This document shows positions 17,838 to 26,906 of a DNA stretch of 64,000 bases, piece by piece. The notes beneath the pieces are model-generated. The model did not search any database, was not told the DNA's origin, and worked only from the letters and a program-made list of their open reading frames with translations. The stretch covers positions 1,240,001 to 1,304,000 of the forward strand of contig NZ_CP154857.1 in assembly GCF_039614715.1 (NCBI RefSeq), given 5' to 3'. A program made the position numbers and the translations under genes. This DNA is from Microbacterium sp. AZCO. Its GTDB lineage: Bacteria; Actinomycetota; Actinomycetes; Actinomycetales; Microbacteriaceae. Position 1 is the first letter of the stretch, and each line of letters starts with the position of its first letter.

Positions 17838-18341
17838 CTACCCCACTTTGTGCAGCCACACGACGGGAGCATCGTCGCTGGCGTGCCGGAAGGGCTCCAG
17901 CTCTTCGTCCCAGGCCGATCCCAGCGCGACCTCGAGCTCGCGCTGCAGCTCGAAGGCGTCGCCGGCGGCGACCTCCAGGGCGTACCTGAGACGGTCTTCG
18001 CCGATAACGACGTTTCCCGCAGTGTCGGTCTGGGCATAGTGGATGCCGAGCCCGGGCGTGTGCATCCAGCGACCGCCGTCGCTGCGCGGTGTCGGATCCT
18101 CGCTCACTTCGAAGCGCAGGTGCTCCCACCCGCGGATGGCGGTGGCGAGGGCGGCACCGGTGCCGGCGGGACCCTCCCAGTAGAACTCGGCGCGCCTGCT
18201 CCCCGTGAGGATCGGCTGATCCGCCCAGTCGAAGTTGACGCCGCGCCCGAGGGCACGACCGACCGCCCACTCGAGGTGGGGGCACAACGCGCGCGGCGCG
18301 GAGTGGATGTAGATCACTCCACGCGCTTGTGGTGTCGCCAT
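17838..18341 (-). CDS. DUF3145 family protein
   Basis: A 167-residue soluble actinobacterial protein without known function. It begins MATPQARGVIYIHSAPRALC and contains the WAVGRALG and FDWADQP segments of the DUF3145 family. The ATG at 18341 has GGAGAG upstream; the frame is open further 5' but without ribosome site. It regularly sits beside the FAS II operon in actinobacteria, convergent with fabF here, which hints at a link to lipid metabolism but proves nothing. Confidence 0.85.
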   Translation of the reverse strand: MATPQARGVIYIHSAPRALCPHLEWAVGRALGRGVNFDWADQPILTGSRRAEFYWEGPAGTGAALATAIRGWEHLRFEVSEDPTPRSDGGRWMHTPGLGIHYAQTDTAGNVVIGEDRLRYALEVAAGDAFELQRELEVALGSAWDEELEPFRHASDDAPVVWLHKVG

Positions 18342-18498
18342 GGTCTCTCCGTTCTTCAGGTACGTCTTCCCCAACGACCTGGCGACGGATGCCGCGGCTC
18401 TTCAGTTGTGCTTGGGGCCATTATCGCTCAGGACCCCGCGGAATCACAACAGTGTGATTACAGTCCGCGGTAGGCTCGTGGGGCGCCTTCGGGTGCAC

Positions 18499-18572
18499 GG
18501 GGCGGTGGCCAAGCTGGTCAAGGCAGCGGGCTCATAACCCGACGATCGTGGGTTCAAGTCCCACCCGCCCTA
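18499..18572 (+). tRNA. tRNA-Met (CAU anticodon, elongator type)
   Basis: GGGGCGG pairs with CCGCCCT (first pair G-U). The anticodon loop CTCATAA gives CAU, and the T-arm is GTGGGTTCAAGTCCCAC. It is 74 nt long with discriminator A, and CCA is not encoded. An elongator is favoured because the G1-U72 pair and D-arm differ from the initiator pattern. Confidence 0.93.
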
Positions 18573-18670
18573 CTCAGTCTCCACCCGCCCTGCTTTCCAC
18601 AGGCACCTGTCAATCCCCGATCTCCGGACGCCCTCGCTTGAGAGGATGTTCCGGCGTCGGAGGGAGACGG

Positions 18671-20305
18671 ATGACGGAGCGATCGATCGCGCGGACGGCG
18701 CGCGAGCTGTTCGGCTGGGAGCGCCTGCGCGACGGTCAGGAGGAGGCCGTCTCGGCGCTGCTCTCGGGGCGCGACGTGATCACGGTGCTGCCGACAGGCG
18801 GCGGCAAGTCCGCCGTGTACCAGCTGGCCGGTGCGATGAGCGAGGGGATCACGGTCGTCGTCTCGCCGCTCATCGCGCTGCAGCGCGACCAGCTGGCGCA
18901 GCTGGCCGACACGCCGGACGCGCCGCGCGGCGCAGCGATCAACTCGACGATCGGCGATCGCGCCATCGCGGAGACGTGGGAAGCCCTGGCGAGCGGCGAG
19001 GCCGAGTTCGTGTTCGTCGCCCCAGAGCAGCTCGCGAAGGACGAGGTCGTCGAGCGTCTGCGTGCGATCGGGGTCGGACTCCTCGCGGTGGACGAGGCGC
19101 ACTGCGTCGCGAGCTGGGGGCACGACTTCCGCCCCGATTACCTGCGGCTCGGCGAAGTGCGCGCTTCTCTCGGCTCTCCCGTGACGGTGGCCCTGACAGC
19201 GACGGCCGCTGAGCCCGTCCGCGCCGAGATCGCGTCGCGCCTGCGCATGACCGATCCGCTCCTCGTCGTGAGGGGCGTGGATCGTCCGAACATCGATCTC
19301 ACCGTGCATCGCGAGACCTCGGCGGATGAGAAGCGGGATGCCGTGCTCGACGAGGTGGTCGCCCTCCCGAAACCCGGTCTGCTGTACACCGCGACCCGGC
19401 GCGAGACGGAGGAGTACGCCGAGACCCTGCGGAGTCGAGGCGTGCGCGCCCTGGCATACCACGCCGGGCTCTCCGCGCGGGAGCGGGCCGACACGCACGA
19501 CGCCTTCCTCGAGGACCGCGTCGACGTCGTCGTCGCGACGAATGCATTCGGCATGGGCATCGACAAGCCGAAGGTGCGGTTCGTCGTGCACGCGTCGGTG
19601 CCGGAGTCGCTCGACGCCTACTACCAGGAGCTCGGCCGCGCGGGCCGCGACGGGGAGCCGGCATCCGCCGTCCTGTTCTACCGCCAGGAGGACCTCGGAC
19701 TGCGGAAGTACTTCGTCGCCCGGGGCGTGGATCCCGAGCGGGCAGCGGCCGCGTACCGCGCTGTCGCCGCATCCCCCTCCCCCGTGCGATCCCGCGATCT
19801 GGCCGAGACCCTCGACATCTCCCCGCGCTCCGCGACCGGACTGCTCAATCTGCTCGCCGAGGGCGGTGCCGTCTCGCTCACCCGACGCGGCGCTGCCGCG
19901 CGCGGCGGGTTCTCGGCACAGGAGGCGGCAGCCGCGGCCGATGACGCCTCCGAGCGACGCGAGCGCATCGAGCAGTCACGGCTCGAGGTCATGCGACGCT
20001 ACGCCGAGACGCGCGACTGCCGCAGGCGCCTGCTGCTCGGCTACTTCGGTGAAGAGCTGCCCGAGCCCTGCGGGCACTGCGACACGTGCCGAGCCGGGGC
20101 CGCGAGCGACGACGGGGCCGACGAGGCGCTCGACATGGCGTCGGCGCCGTTCCCGCCGGGAGTCGTGGTCGAGCACGTCGAATGGGGCCGCGGAAGTGTC
20201 GTCGAGGCCGAGAGCGACCGCATCACGGTGTTCTTCGACGACCAGGGCTACAAGGTGCTCGCACTGGAGGCCGTCGAGGAGAACTCCCTCCTGAGCCGGG
20301 TCTAA
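18671..20305 (+). CDS. recQ: RecQ-type ATP-dependent DNA helicase
   Basis: A 3'-5' DNA helicase of 544 residues. Walker A LPTGGGKSA has Lys46, motif II is DEAH at 141-144 followed by the RecQ loop CVASWGHDFRPDY, and the zinc module CRRRLLLGYFG...CGHCDTC is intact. The HRDC domain is missing, and the C-terminus instead ends in a short beta-rich tail (WGRGSVVEAESDRITVFFDD), as in many actinobacterial RecQs. The ATG at 18671 follows GGAGGGAGA. It begins 98 bp after tRNA-Met and lies 12 bp before the next gene. Confidence 0.92.
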   Translation: MTERSIARTARELFGWERLRDGQEEAVSALLSGRDVITVLPTGGGKSAVYQLAGAMSEGITVVVSPLIALQRDQLAQLADTPDAPRGAAINSTIGDRAIAETWEALASGEAEFVFVAPEQLAKDEVVERLRAIGVGLLAVDEAHCVASWGHDFRPDYLRLGEVRASLGSPVTVALTATAAEPVRAEIASRLRMTDPLLVVRGVDRPNIDLTVHRETSADEKRDAVLDEVVALPKPGLLYTATRRETEEYAETLRSRGVRALAYHAGLSARERADTHDAFLEDRVDVVVATNAFGMGIDKPKVRFVVHASVPESLDAYYQELGRAGRDGEPASAVLFYRQEDLGLRKYFVARGVDPERAAAAYRAVAASPSPVRSRDLAETLDISPRSATGLLNLLAEGGAVSLTRRGAAARGGFSAQEAAAAADDASERRERIEQSRLEVMRRYAETRDCRRRLLLGYFGEELPEPCGHCDTCRAGAASDDGADEALDMASAPFPPGVVVEHVEWGRGSVVEAESDRITVFFDDQGYKVLALEAVEENSLLSRV

Positions 20306-20317
20306 ACTCCTCTCATC

Positions 20318-20605
20318 ATGGATGCCTCCGGCTGGGTCTTCGCCGCCGTGCTGGCCGGCGCGACCGTCGCGATGATCGCGGCGGCACCCGCCCTGACGCG
20401 GGACCATCGGCGGCGCCAGGCGGATGGTCGAGCACCTTCGGGCGGACTGGGTTCCGGGCTCGACGCTGTGTGGCGGCCCTCCGCCGAGGAGGCGCACGCC
20501 GACTGGGAGGCTCAGGTCGAGCTGCCCGCTCCCGCGCCCGCGCCGGGCGACAAGGGACGCATGGAGGACGGCCGCATCGTCATCGAGGTGCGCCGCGACG
20601 GCTGA
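20318..20605 (+). CDS. Small single-pass membrane protein, hypothetical
   Basis: A 95-residue protein with one N-terminal hydrophobic helix (WVFAAVLAGATVAMIAAAPAL) and a polar, proline-rich cytoplasmic tail (LPAPAPAPGDKG). I do not recognise a family. It follows recQ by 12 bp in the same direction, so it is likely co-transcribed, and is convergent with the DMT-like transporter. No catalytic or binding motif is visible. Confidence 0.6.
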   Translation: MDASGWVFAAVLAGATVAMIAAAPALTRDHRRRQADGRAPSGGLGSGLDAVWRPSAEEAHADWEAQVELPAPAPAPGDKGRMEDGRIVIEVRRDG

Positions 20606-20666
20606 CGCCCCGCAGCCCTCGTCGAGGTCCGTGCGCCGCGCGGCTGAGGCGCGGCATCCCTTCGTC

Positions 20667-21656
20667 TTAGGACGTTGCGGGGGGCTCGGGCGTCTCGGGC
20701 GGCGTGCTGCCGCGCTGGATGGGCAATCCGCCGCTGTCGGACAGCACCTGCGGGTGATAGCGCGCAAGGGTGATGACGCCCGCCACCGCGATGGCGCCCG
20801 CCACGGCGAAGCCGACGAACGCCCACGGCGGCGCCTTCGCGGCCTCCTGCAGCACGGTGAGGCCGATGAGCACGGCCACGATGGGGTCGATCACCGTGAG
20901 ACCCGCGATGACGAGGTCTGGCGGGCCCACGGCGTAGGCCGTCTGCACGAAGTACGCGCCGACCGTGACGGCGGCCAGCAGCGCGAGGATGCAGAGGATC
21001 GTCAGCCAGTCGAAGTCGTTCGCCTTGACCCGTTCGATGACGACCTTCGCGAGCGTCGCGACGAAGCCGTAGATCATGCCGGAGGCGACGATGTAGAACA
21101 GCGCCTGACCGCGCTTGCGCAGCCAGAGCCACAAGCCTGCGAGCGCGACGATGACGACCGCGAGCAGCTCGAGGATGATGATCGTCTGCAGCTGCGTGAT
21201 GGGGGTTTCCGTCGCGTAGAACGCCGCGATGGTGACGAAGATGAAGATGCCGCCGACGCACGCGATGATCGCCATGATGGAGCGCCGCGTGGGCCGGATG
21301 CCGGTCACGCGGGCGTTCAGCAGGGTCGTGATGACGAGCGAGATCGCGCCGATCGGCTGCACGATGATGAGCGGAGCGAAGGCGAGCGCGCTGAGCTGGC
21401 ACACGATCGCGAGGCCGAGCATGAGCGTGCCGGCCACCCACGACGGTCGTTTGAGGAGGTTGAGCAGCTGGCGTCCCGTGAGCCCTGCGGCACCCGACGA
21501 GCCGCTCAGGCGCTCGACCTTCGTCACGCCGCGGTGCTGGTACTGCGCCCCGAACGACATGAAGACCGCGCCGATGAGGGCGAGCGGGATCCCGATGAGG
21601 ATGGCCGGGTCGCGGAAGAAGCCGATGAGTTCGTTGGTGACGTCATCGACCGTCAT
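20667..21656 (-). CDS. DMT-superfamily membrane transporter-like protein
   Basis: A 329-residue membrane protein with about nine to ten helices, built as two EamA-like halves (IGAVFMSFGAQYQHRG at the start; GLTVIDPIVAVLIGLTVLQE in the second half). This resembles the DMT/NIPA-like branch found in actinobacteria; the substrate is unknown. The ATG at 21654-21656 is chosen; a GTG five codons upstream is open but its GGAGGG lies too close. A proline-rich cytoplasmic tail ends the protein. It is divergent from def, with 56 bp between the starts. Confidence 0.8.
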   Translation of the reverse strand: MTVDDVTNELIGFFRDPAILIGIPLALIGAVFMSFGAQYQHRGVTKVERLSGSSGAAGLTGRQLLNLLKRPSWVAGTLMLGLAIVCQLSALAFAPLIIVQPIGAISLVITTLLNARVTGIRPTRRSIMAIIACVGGIFIFVTIAAFYATETPITQLQTIIILELLAVVIVALAGLWLWLRKRGQALFYIVASGMIYGFVATLAKVVIERVKANDFDWLTILCILALLAAVTVGAYFVQTAYAVGPPDLVIAGLTVIDPIVAVLIGLTVLQEAAKAPPWAFVGFAVAGAIAVAGVITLARYHPQVLSDSGGLPIQRGSTPPETPEPPATS

Positions 21657-21700
21657 TTCCGCCCAGACCACCCTCCGACACTAACCGCACGAGGCCTCGA

Positions 21701-21706
21701 TAGGCT
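21701..21706 (+). promoter_or_regulatory. Candidate -10 box of def (leaderless)
   Basis: TAGGCT is followed by exactly six bases and then the def GTG start, the same spacing as at ppgK. No ribosome site is present. Confidence 0.5.
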
Positions 21707-21712
21707 CGAGGC

Positions 21713-22279
21713 GTGGCCGTACTGCCGATTCGCATCATGGGTGACCCCGTCCTGCACGCCCCCGCGGCGCCTGTCGAGGAGATCACGGAGGAGGTGCGCA
21801 CGCTCGTCGCCGACATGTTCGAGACGATGGATGCGGCGCCCGGCGTCGGTCTCGCCGCGCCTCAGGTGGGCGTCGGCCTGCGGATCTACACGTACACCTA
21901 TCAGGACGACGAGGGTCAGCCCTGGCGCGGCGTCATCATCAACCCCGAGCTGTGGATGCACCCGCTCGTGCCGGGTGACCCCGACCCCGATGAGGAGTCG
22001 GAGGGATGCCTCTCCTTCCCTGGCGAGCGGTTCCCGCTTCGTCGGTCGGAGCGCGTGCTCGTGACGGGCACCGACCTCGACGGTGCGCCCGTGCGCATCG
22101 AGGTGGACGGCTGGCGCGCCCGCATCATGCAGCACGAGTTCGACCACCTCGACGGCATCCTGTACATCGACCGTCTCGACGACAGCGACTGGAAGACGAC
22201 GCAGAAGATCGCGCGCAAGCGCGGCTGGGGACGTCCCGGTCAGTCGTGGACGCCGGGCGTCGACGACATCGAGGCCTGA
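21713..22279 (+). CDS. def: Peptide deformylase
   Basis: Removes the formyl group from the initiator Met of new proteins. The 188 residues show all three motifs: GVGLAAPQVG, EGCLSFPG with metal ligand Cys99, and HEFDHLDG with His141, Glu142 and His145. The GTG start sits six bases after a TAGGCT box, suggesting a leaderless transcript. The C-terminal extension (WGRPGQSWTPG) is common in actinobacterial type I deformylases. Confidence 0.95.
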   Translation: MAVLPIRIMGDPVLHAPAAPVEEITEEVRTLVADMFETMDAAPGVGLAAPQVGVGLRIYTYTYQDDEGQPWRGVIINPELWMHPLVPGDPDPDEESEGCLSFPGERFPLRRSERVLVTGTDLDGAPVRIEVDGWRARIMQHEFDHLDGILYIDRLDDSDWKTTQKIARKRGWGRPGQSWTPGVDDIEA

Positions 22280-22301
22280 CCGACCGCTCGCGGGGAGCTC
22301 G

Positions 22302-22605
22302 TCACGCGCCGGAGCCGGTCATCTCGGGAGCCGGTCCGCTCGGGTGCGACTCGGGAGGCGGGGTCCTCTTCACACCCGCTCGGAGGAAGCGCCGGCCGAT
22401 CTCGGCGCCCGCGAGGAACGGGACGACTGTGTCGATCAGGGCGAACATGAGCGCCGGCGTGAGGTAGGCGCCCTTGTTGCCGAGCACGGTGGAGATGACG
22501 ACGAGGCCGATGGGGGTGAACCTCATCGCGGAGACCATGCAGAATCTGCGCGACGCTGAACGTCATGCTGAGGCCCGTGACCTGCGCGGGAGACAGCGGG
22601 AACAA
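22302..22605 (-). pseudogene. Truncated, frameshifted transporter C-terminus
   Basis: Two overlapping frames on the minus strand join to one hydrophobic sequence. One reads LFPLSPAQVTGLSMTFSVAQ from 22605. The other, from 22538 to 22302, reads RFTPIGLVVISTVLGNKG then LTPALMFALIDTVVPFLAG. Together they resemble the last two or three helices of a BASS-like (bile acid/arsenite symporter fold) protein, broken by a frameshift near 22535-22545. The 5' part is absent; the sequence stops beside the tRNA-Asn terminator. The family call is tentative, and a small functional membrane protein in the second frame cannot be excluded. Confidence 0.4.
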
Positions 22606-22609
22606 GAAA

Positions 22610-22633
22610 GGCCCGGGGGTGGAGCCCCGGGCC
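22610..22633 (-). terminator. Terminator of tRNA-Asn
   Basis: GGCCCGGGG (22610-22618) pairs with CCCCGGGCC (22625-22633). On the minus strand it is followed by TTTCTTGTT, a usable U-tract, 7 bp after the tRNA. Confidence 0.75.
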
Positions 22634-22639
22634 GATCCG

Positions 22640-22712
22640 CTCCCCCACTTGGACTCGAACCAAGAACCTATCGGTTAACAGCCGATTGCTCTGCCAATTG
22701 AGCTATGGAGGA
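22640..22712 (-). tRNA. tRNA-Asn (GUU anticodon)
   Basis: On the minus strand TCCTCCA pairs with TGGGGGA, the anticodon arm is ATCGG-CTGTTAA-CCGAT giving GUU, and the T-arm is CTTGGTTCGAGTCCAAG. It is 73 nt long with discriminator G. A U-tailed hairpin terminator follows. Confidence 0.96.
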
Positions 22713-22768
22713 TCACCCTGCACTCTCGTGCGGGCAACTACACCATCCTATCAAAGCCTCGGGGGTGC

Positions 22769-23554
22769 TCACGACGCCACGAGGCGGTGGTCCGCTGCCG
22801 CACTCGGCGTCCAGAGCAGATCGTGCGTGCCTCGCCCGTACGCGACGGTGTGGCCCGCCCGTAGCACGAGCACGTCGGCGTCGAGGTCGCGCACGACATC
22901 CTTCTCGTTCGTCACGATGAGTGTCGCCATGCCGTGCTCCCTGCGGCGGAGGATGGCCTCGCGAGCCGCCCGGCGCACCTCGACGTCCATGTTGGCGAAG
23001 GGCTCGTCGGCGATGAAGAGGCGGGGTTCCAGCATGAGGGTGCGGGCGAAGGCCACGCGCTGCCGCATGCCGGCGCTCAGTTCGTAGGGATACTTCGCGG
23101 CGGCGCCGAGCGGGAGCATGAGCTCGTCGAGCAGCGTCGCGACGCGCACCGCGAGCGCACGCTGGTTGACGCGGCGGTCCCGGCTCGTGATCGGCTCGGA
23201 GATCACCTCGCCCACCGTCATCCGCGCGGGGAGGTTCGCGCCGGCAGACTGCGCGAGATGGCCCGTGAAGTAGGTGAGCTCGCGAAGCGAGCGACCGGGT
23301 CGCCGCACCGGGATGCCCTCGACCCACGCCTCCCCGCCGATGATGGCGAGGCCCGGCGCATCGATGCCCGCGAGGACGGTCGCGAGGCTCGACTTGCCCG
23401 CTCCCGTCGGACCCATGATCGCGAGGGTCGACGCGTGCGGGAGCACGAACGAGACACCGTCGACGACGCGGACATCGCCGGCCCCGCGAGACGCGCGTGC
23501 GATCGACAGATCGCTGGCGCGGATGGCGACGTCGGGATCTCGTCGGCGGGGCAT
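22769..23554 (-). CDS. ABC-type ATPase without a partner permease
   Basis: A 261-residue ATP-binding cassette protein. Walker A is GPTGAGKS (48-55), the signature is LSAGMRQ (159-165) and Walker B is LFIADEP (179-185). The signature and spacing resemble the Dpp/Opp oligopeptide branch. At the switch position, where His follows the final strand (usually TH), the sequence has TNEKD with Asn216. AGGA eight bases before the ATG supports the start. No permease or binding protein lies nearby, and a 128-bp gap separates it from dnaG upstream. It may serve a distant transporter or be a non-transport ABC protein. Confidence 0.85.
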   Translation of the reverse strand: MPRRRDPDVAIRASDLSIARASRGAGDVRVVDGVSFVLPHASTLAIMGPTGAGKSSLATVLAGIDAPGLAIIGGEAWVEGIPVRRPGRSLRELTYFTGHLAQSAGANLPARMTVGEVISEPITSRDRRVNQRALAVRVATLLDELMLPLGAAAKYPYELSAGMRQRVAFARTLMLEPRLFIADEPFANMDVEVRRAAREAILRRREHGMATLIVTNEKDVVRDLDADVLVLRAGHTVAYGRGTHDLLWTPSAAADHRLVAS

Positions 23555-23682
23555 GGACTCATCCTGCCGTGCGCCGCGGTGGCCCGCCAGCCGCTTGACC
23601 CGTGAGCCTCCATCTGCCTGCCGAGACCTCGGGTGCCGCCCACGCTCTCGGCACTCGGGTGGAGGGCCAGGGTCCGGGGTGG

Positions 23683-25539
23683 CTATGCCTCGGCGGTGAT
23701 CTGCTGACGCGCGACGTCGAGCTCGCGCAGGCGCAGGCGGATCGTTCGGCCCTCCTCCGACGCGGCCGGGACGCGCTGGATCGCGCCGAGCAGCTCGGCC
23801 TTCTCGCGCTCGATGTCGCGCACGATGAGGCGCCGGCAGAGGGAGGATGCGGACGCTGCCGCCTCGTCGTCGGTGAGCGCCGGGAAGTCCGACGTGAGCA
23901 GCTCCGCGGCCAGCGACCGGAAGGGCTCGGGCACGGCGCCGACCGCGTCGGCGGCCCAGCCGAGGCGGTCGACGTTCGCGTTCGGGGCGACCGCCGATCG
24001 GACGGCGTCCAGGGCGGGATGCCGGAAGGCGATGGCGAACGCCTGTTCGCGCAGCGCCGGGTCGATGCGGTGACCGAACTGCAGGAGCCCCATGATCGCA
24101 TCGCGCTCGAGCGCGACGTCCGCCGTGCGCGGCAGCGACGCGAGCGTCACACGGACGACGGGCGCGGCATCCGGATCCTCCTGCGGAGCGACCGGGGCGC
24201 GAGGGCCGCGCTGCTCGCCGCCGGAACGGCCCGCGCGTTCGACCTCCCGCCGCACGTCCTCGGTGTCCATGCCGAGCCGGCGGGCGAGCACGCGGACGTA
24301 CTCGGGTTGCAGCAGGGGGTCGCGGAGCTCCGCCACGACCGGCGCCGCGGCCCGGAGCGCGCCCACGCGCCCCTCGACGCTCGCGAGGTCGAACCCGGAG
24401 ATCCGCTGATCGAGCACGAACTCCACCATCGGCGACTTCGTGTCCATGAGGGCCCGCACAGCGCCGTCGCCGCGCTTGAGACGCAGGTCGCACGGGTCGA
24501 GGCCCTCGGGGCCGACCGCGACGTACGTCTGCGCGTTGAAGCGCTTGGCGTCGGCGAAGGCGCGGAGCGCCGCCTTCTGGCCGGCGGCGTCGGGGTCGAA
24601 GGTGAAGACGACCTCGCCCGCGGCCGAGTCGTCGCCCATGACCCGGCGGAGCACTGTGATGTGGTCGGAGCCGAAGGCCGTGCCGCACGTCGCGATCGCC
24701 GTCGTGACGCCCGCGAGGTGGCACGCCATGACGTCGGTGTAGCCCTCGACCACGACGACGCGATGGCCGCGGGCGATCTCCCGCTTGGCGAGGTCGAGCC
24801 CGTAGAGCACCTGGGCCTTCTTGTAGACGGTCGTCTCGGGGGTGTTCAGGTACTTGGGTCCGTTGTCGTCCTCGAAGAGGCGGCGCGCGCCGAAGCCCAG
24901 CACCTGACCCGTGACGTCGCGGATCGGCCAGACGACGCGCCCACGGAAGCGGTCGTACACCCCACGCTGCCCCTGCGAGACGAGTCCGGCGGCCACCAGG
25001 TCGTCGCGCGAATACCCCTGCTTCGTGAGGGCATCCAGCATTCCCGACCAGCCCTTGGGGGCGTAGCCGACGCCGAAGTGGGCGGCGGCTCCCGCATCGA
25101 AGCCCCGCTCCCCCAGGAAGCGCCGGGCGATGTCGGCCTCGGGGCTCGCGAGCTGGGCGCGGAAGAACTCCGCCGCCGCCGCATTGGCCGCGTACAGGCG
25201 CGTGCGCCCCGTCGTCTCGGGCGCCGCGCCGCCGTCCTCGTAGTGCAGCGTGTAGCCGATGCGCCCCGCGAGGCGCTCGACCGCCTCGGTGAACGACAGG
25301 TGGTCGAGGTTGCGCAGGAACGAGTACACGTCGCCGGACTCTCCGCAGCCGAAGCAGTGGTAGAAGCCGGCCTGAGGGCGGACGTTGAAGCTCGGGCTCC
25401 GCTCGTCGTGGAACGGGCAGAGTCCCTTGAGCGCGCCGACGCCGGCGGACTTGAGTGCGACGCGCTCCCCGATGATGTCGGCGATGTTGGTCCGGGCCTT
25501 CACCTCGTCGACGTCGGCCTGGAGGATGCGGCCCGGCAT
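23683..25539 (-). CDS. dnaG: DNA primase
   Basis: Makes RNA primers at the replication fork. The 618 residues begin with a CHC2 zinc-binding module (Cys41, His44, Cys62, Cys65) and continue with the catalytic TOPRIM core (VVVEGYTDVMA and FTFDPDAAGQKA). A C-terminal DnaB-binding-like helical domain ends the protein. Its ATG shares one base with the dgt stop codon (TGATG), so translation is coupled. This dusB-dgt-dnaG order is conserved in actinobacteria. Confidence 0.96.
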   Translation of the reverse strand: MPGRILQADVDEVKARTNIADIIGERVALKSAGVGALKGLCPFHDERSPSFNVRPQAGFYHCFGCGESGDVYSFLRNLDHLSFTEAVERLAGRIGYTLHYEDGGAAPETTGRTRLYAANAAAAEFFRAQLASPEADIARRFLGERGFDAGAAAHFGVGYAPKGWSGMLDALTKQGYSRDDLVAAGLVSQGQRGVYDRFRGRVVWPIRDVTGQVLGFGARRLFEDDNGPKYLNTPETTVYKKAQVLYGLDLAKREIARGHRVVVVEGYTDVMACHLAGVTTAIATCGTAFGSDHITVLRRVMGDDSAAGEVVFTFDPDAAGQKAALRAFADAKRFNAQTYVAVGPEGLDPCDLRLKRGDGAVRALMDTKSPMVEFVLDQRISGFDLASVEGRVGALRAAAPVVAELRDPLLQPEYVRVLARRLGMDTEDVRREVERAGRSGGEQRGPRAPVAPQEDPDAAPVVRVTLASLPRTADVALERDAIMGLLQFGHRIDPALREQAFAIAFRHPALDAVRSAVAPNANVDRLGWAADAVGAVPEPFRSLAAELLTSDFPALTDDEAAASASSLCRRLIVRDIEREKAELLGAIQRVPAASEEGRTIRLRLRELDVARQQITAEA

Positions 25540-26906
25540 CAGAGACCCTCGAGCGGTTCGGGCAGCGCCCAGGCGTCGGAGGCGATGATCCGGGTGCCGG
25601 GCACCCAGATGCCGATGCTCTCGAGGTCGACCGACCCGACCAGCTGCGAATGCCACGAGATCGCGAAGCGGTCGGTGAGGCTCGCAACCTGGTCGACGAT
25701 GACGCGACGGCGTGCGGCATCCGTCTCGGCACGCGCGAAGTCCTCCGCGTGGATGCGGTCGAGGTGCTCGGGCTGCTCCCACAGGGCCGTCGCGAGTCGC
25801 TTGAGGATCCGCCGCTGCTCCTTGTAGAGGCCCTTCCGGCCCTCGACCGAGACGATGAACGCGCCGATCGTGCCCTTCAGCACCGCCATCTCGGCTTCGA
25901 TGACGCGGGGCACGACCACGTGGCCACGGTAGCGGGTCAGCACGGGAGCGTCGTAGTGCTCCCGCGTCGCCGCCGTCGCGGCGCGGGCGAAGCGGCCGAT
26001 GAGGTCGGACGTCAGGTTCTTCAGCCGTGCGAGCGCGGCCCGCGTGCCGTCGAACGACGTGATCCATTCCGGCATGCGCATGAGTCGATACAGCGCGTCG
26101 TCGAGCTCGTCGCGCGCGAAGTCGTAGCCGACCCAGCTCTGGATCGCCGAGAGGAGGGCCTCGCGCTCGCGCACGTCGGCGAGGCGCGCGGGGTCGATGT
26201 AGCCGTTGACGACGGCGTCCTCGAAGTCGTGCACCGAGTAGGCGATGTCGTCGGAGAGGTCCATGACCTCGGCCTCGATGCACCGCACGCGACCGGGAGC
26301 CCCCTCGCGCAGCCACCGGAACACGCCCTCATCCTCGGGGTAGACGCCGAACTTGAGGCGCCCGCCCGGGTCGGGAACGGGGTGCGCGGCCGTCCACGGG
26401 TACTTGCACGACGCGTCGAGGCTCGCACGCGTGAGGTTCAGGCCGAACGACGAGCCGTCGTCGTCGACGACCTTCGGCTCGAGCCGGGTCAGGATGCGCA
26501 GGGTCTGGGCGTTGCCCTCGAACCCGCCGATGTCGGCTGCCCAGTCGTTGAGCGCCCGCTCCCCGTTGTGCCCGAACGGCGGATGCCCCAGGTCGTGGCT
26601 GAGGCACGCCGTGTCGACGACGTCGGGCGACAGGCGCAGCTCGGTGGCGAGCTCGCGACCGACCTGCGCGACCTCGAGCGAGTGCGTCAGGCGGTTGCGG
26701 GCGAAGTCGGCGGGACTCGCGGGGCTCAGCACCTGGGTCTTCGCGGCGAGACGCCGCAGCGCGGCGGAGTGCAGGACGCGGGCGCGGTCGCGCGCGAAGG
26801 CGTCGCGCTGCGAGCGGTGCTGCTCGTTGTGGAATCTCTCGGCGTCCTGCTCGAGGTAACCGGCCGGGCGGCCGGACGAGACGCCGACGGCCCCGTCAGC
26901 CGCCAC
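25539..26906 (-). CDS. dgt: Deoxyguanosinetriphosphate triphosphohydrolase-like protein
   Basis: Hydrolyses dNTPs to nucleoside and triphosphate and so shapes nucleotide pools. The 455-residue HD-domain protein has the metal ligands in NRLTHSLEVAQVG and CLSHDLGHPPFGHNGE. A later Asp is in the DLSDDIAYSVHD segment. The GTG at 26904-26906 overlaps the dusB end by 11 bp. A second overlap with dnaG follows. Substrate range within this family varies, so dGTP specificity is not certain. Confidence 0.92.
   Translation of the reverse strand: MAADGAVGVSSGRPAGYLEQDAERFHNEQHRSQRDAFARDRARVLHSAALRRLAAKTQVLSPASPADFARNRLTHSLEVAQVGRELATELRLSPDVVDTACLSHDLGHPPFGHNGERALNDWAADIGGFEGNAQTLRILTRLEPKVVDDDGSSFGLNLTRASLDASCKYPWTAAHPVPDPGGRLKFGVYPEDEGVFRWLREGAPGRVRCIEAEVMDLSDDIAYSVHDFEDAVVNGYIDPARLADVREREALLSAIQSWVGYDFARDELDDALYRLMRMPEWITSFDGTRAALARLKNLTSDLIGRFARAATAATREHYDAPVLTRYRGHVVVPRVIEAEMAVLKGTIGAFIVSVEGRKGLYKEQRRILKRLATALWEQPEHLDRIHAEDFARAETDAARRRVIVDQVASLTDRFAISWHSQLVGSVDLESIGIWVPGTRIIASDAWALPEPLEGL

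Noticed and set aside
18556..18595. Possible att duplication after tRNA-Met (CCACCCGCCCT twice)
   Set aside because: The second copy is only 11 bases and 10 bp away; recQ follows normally, so there is no inserted element.
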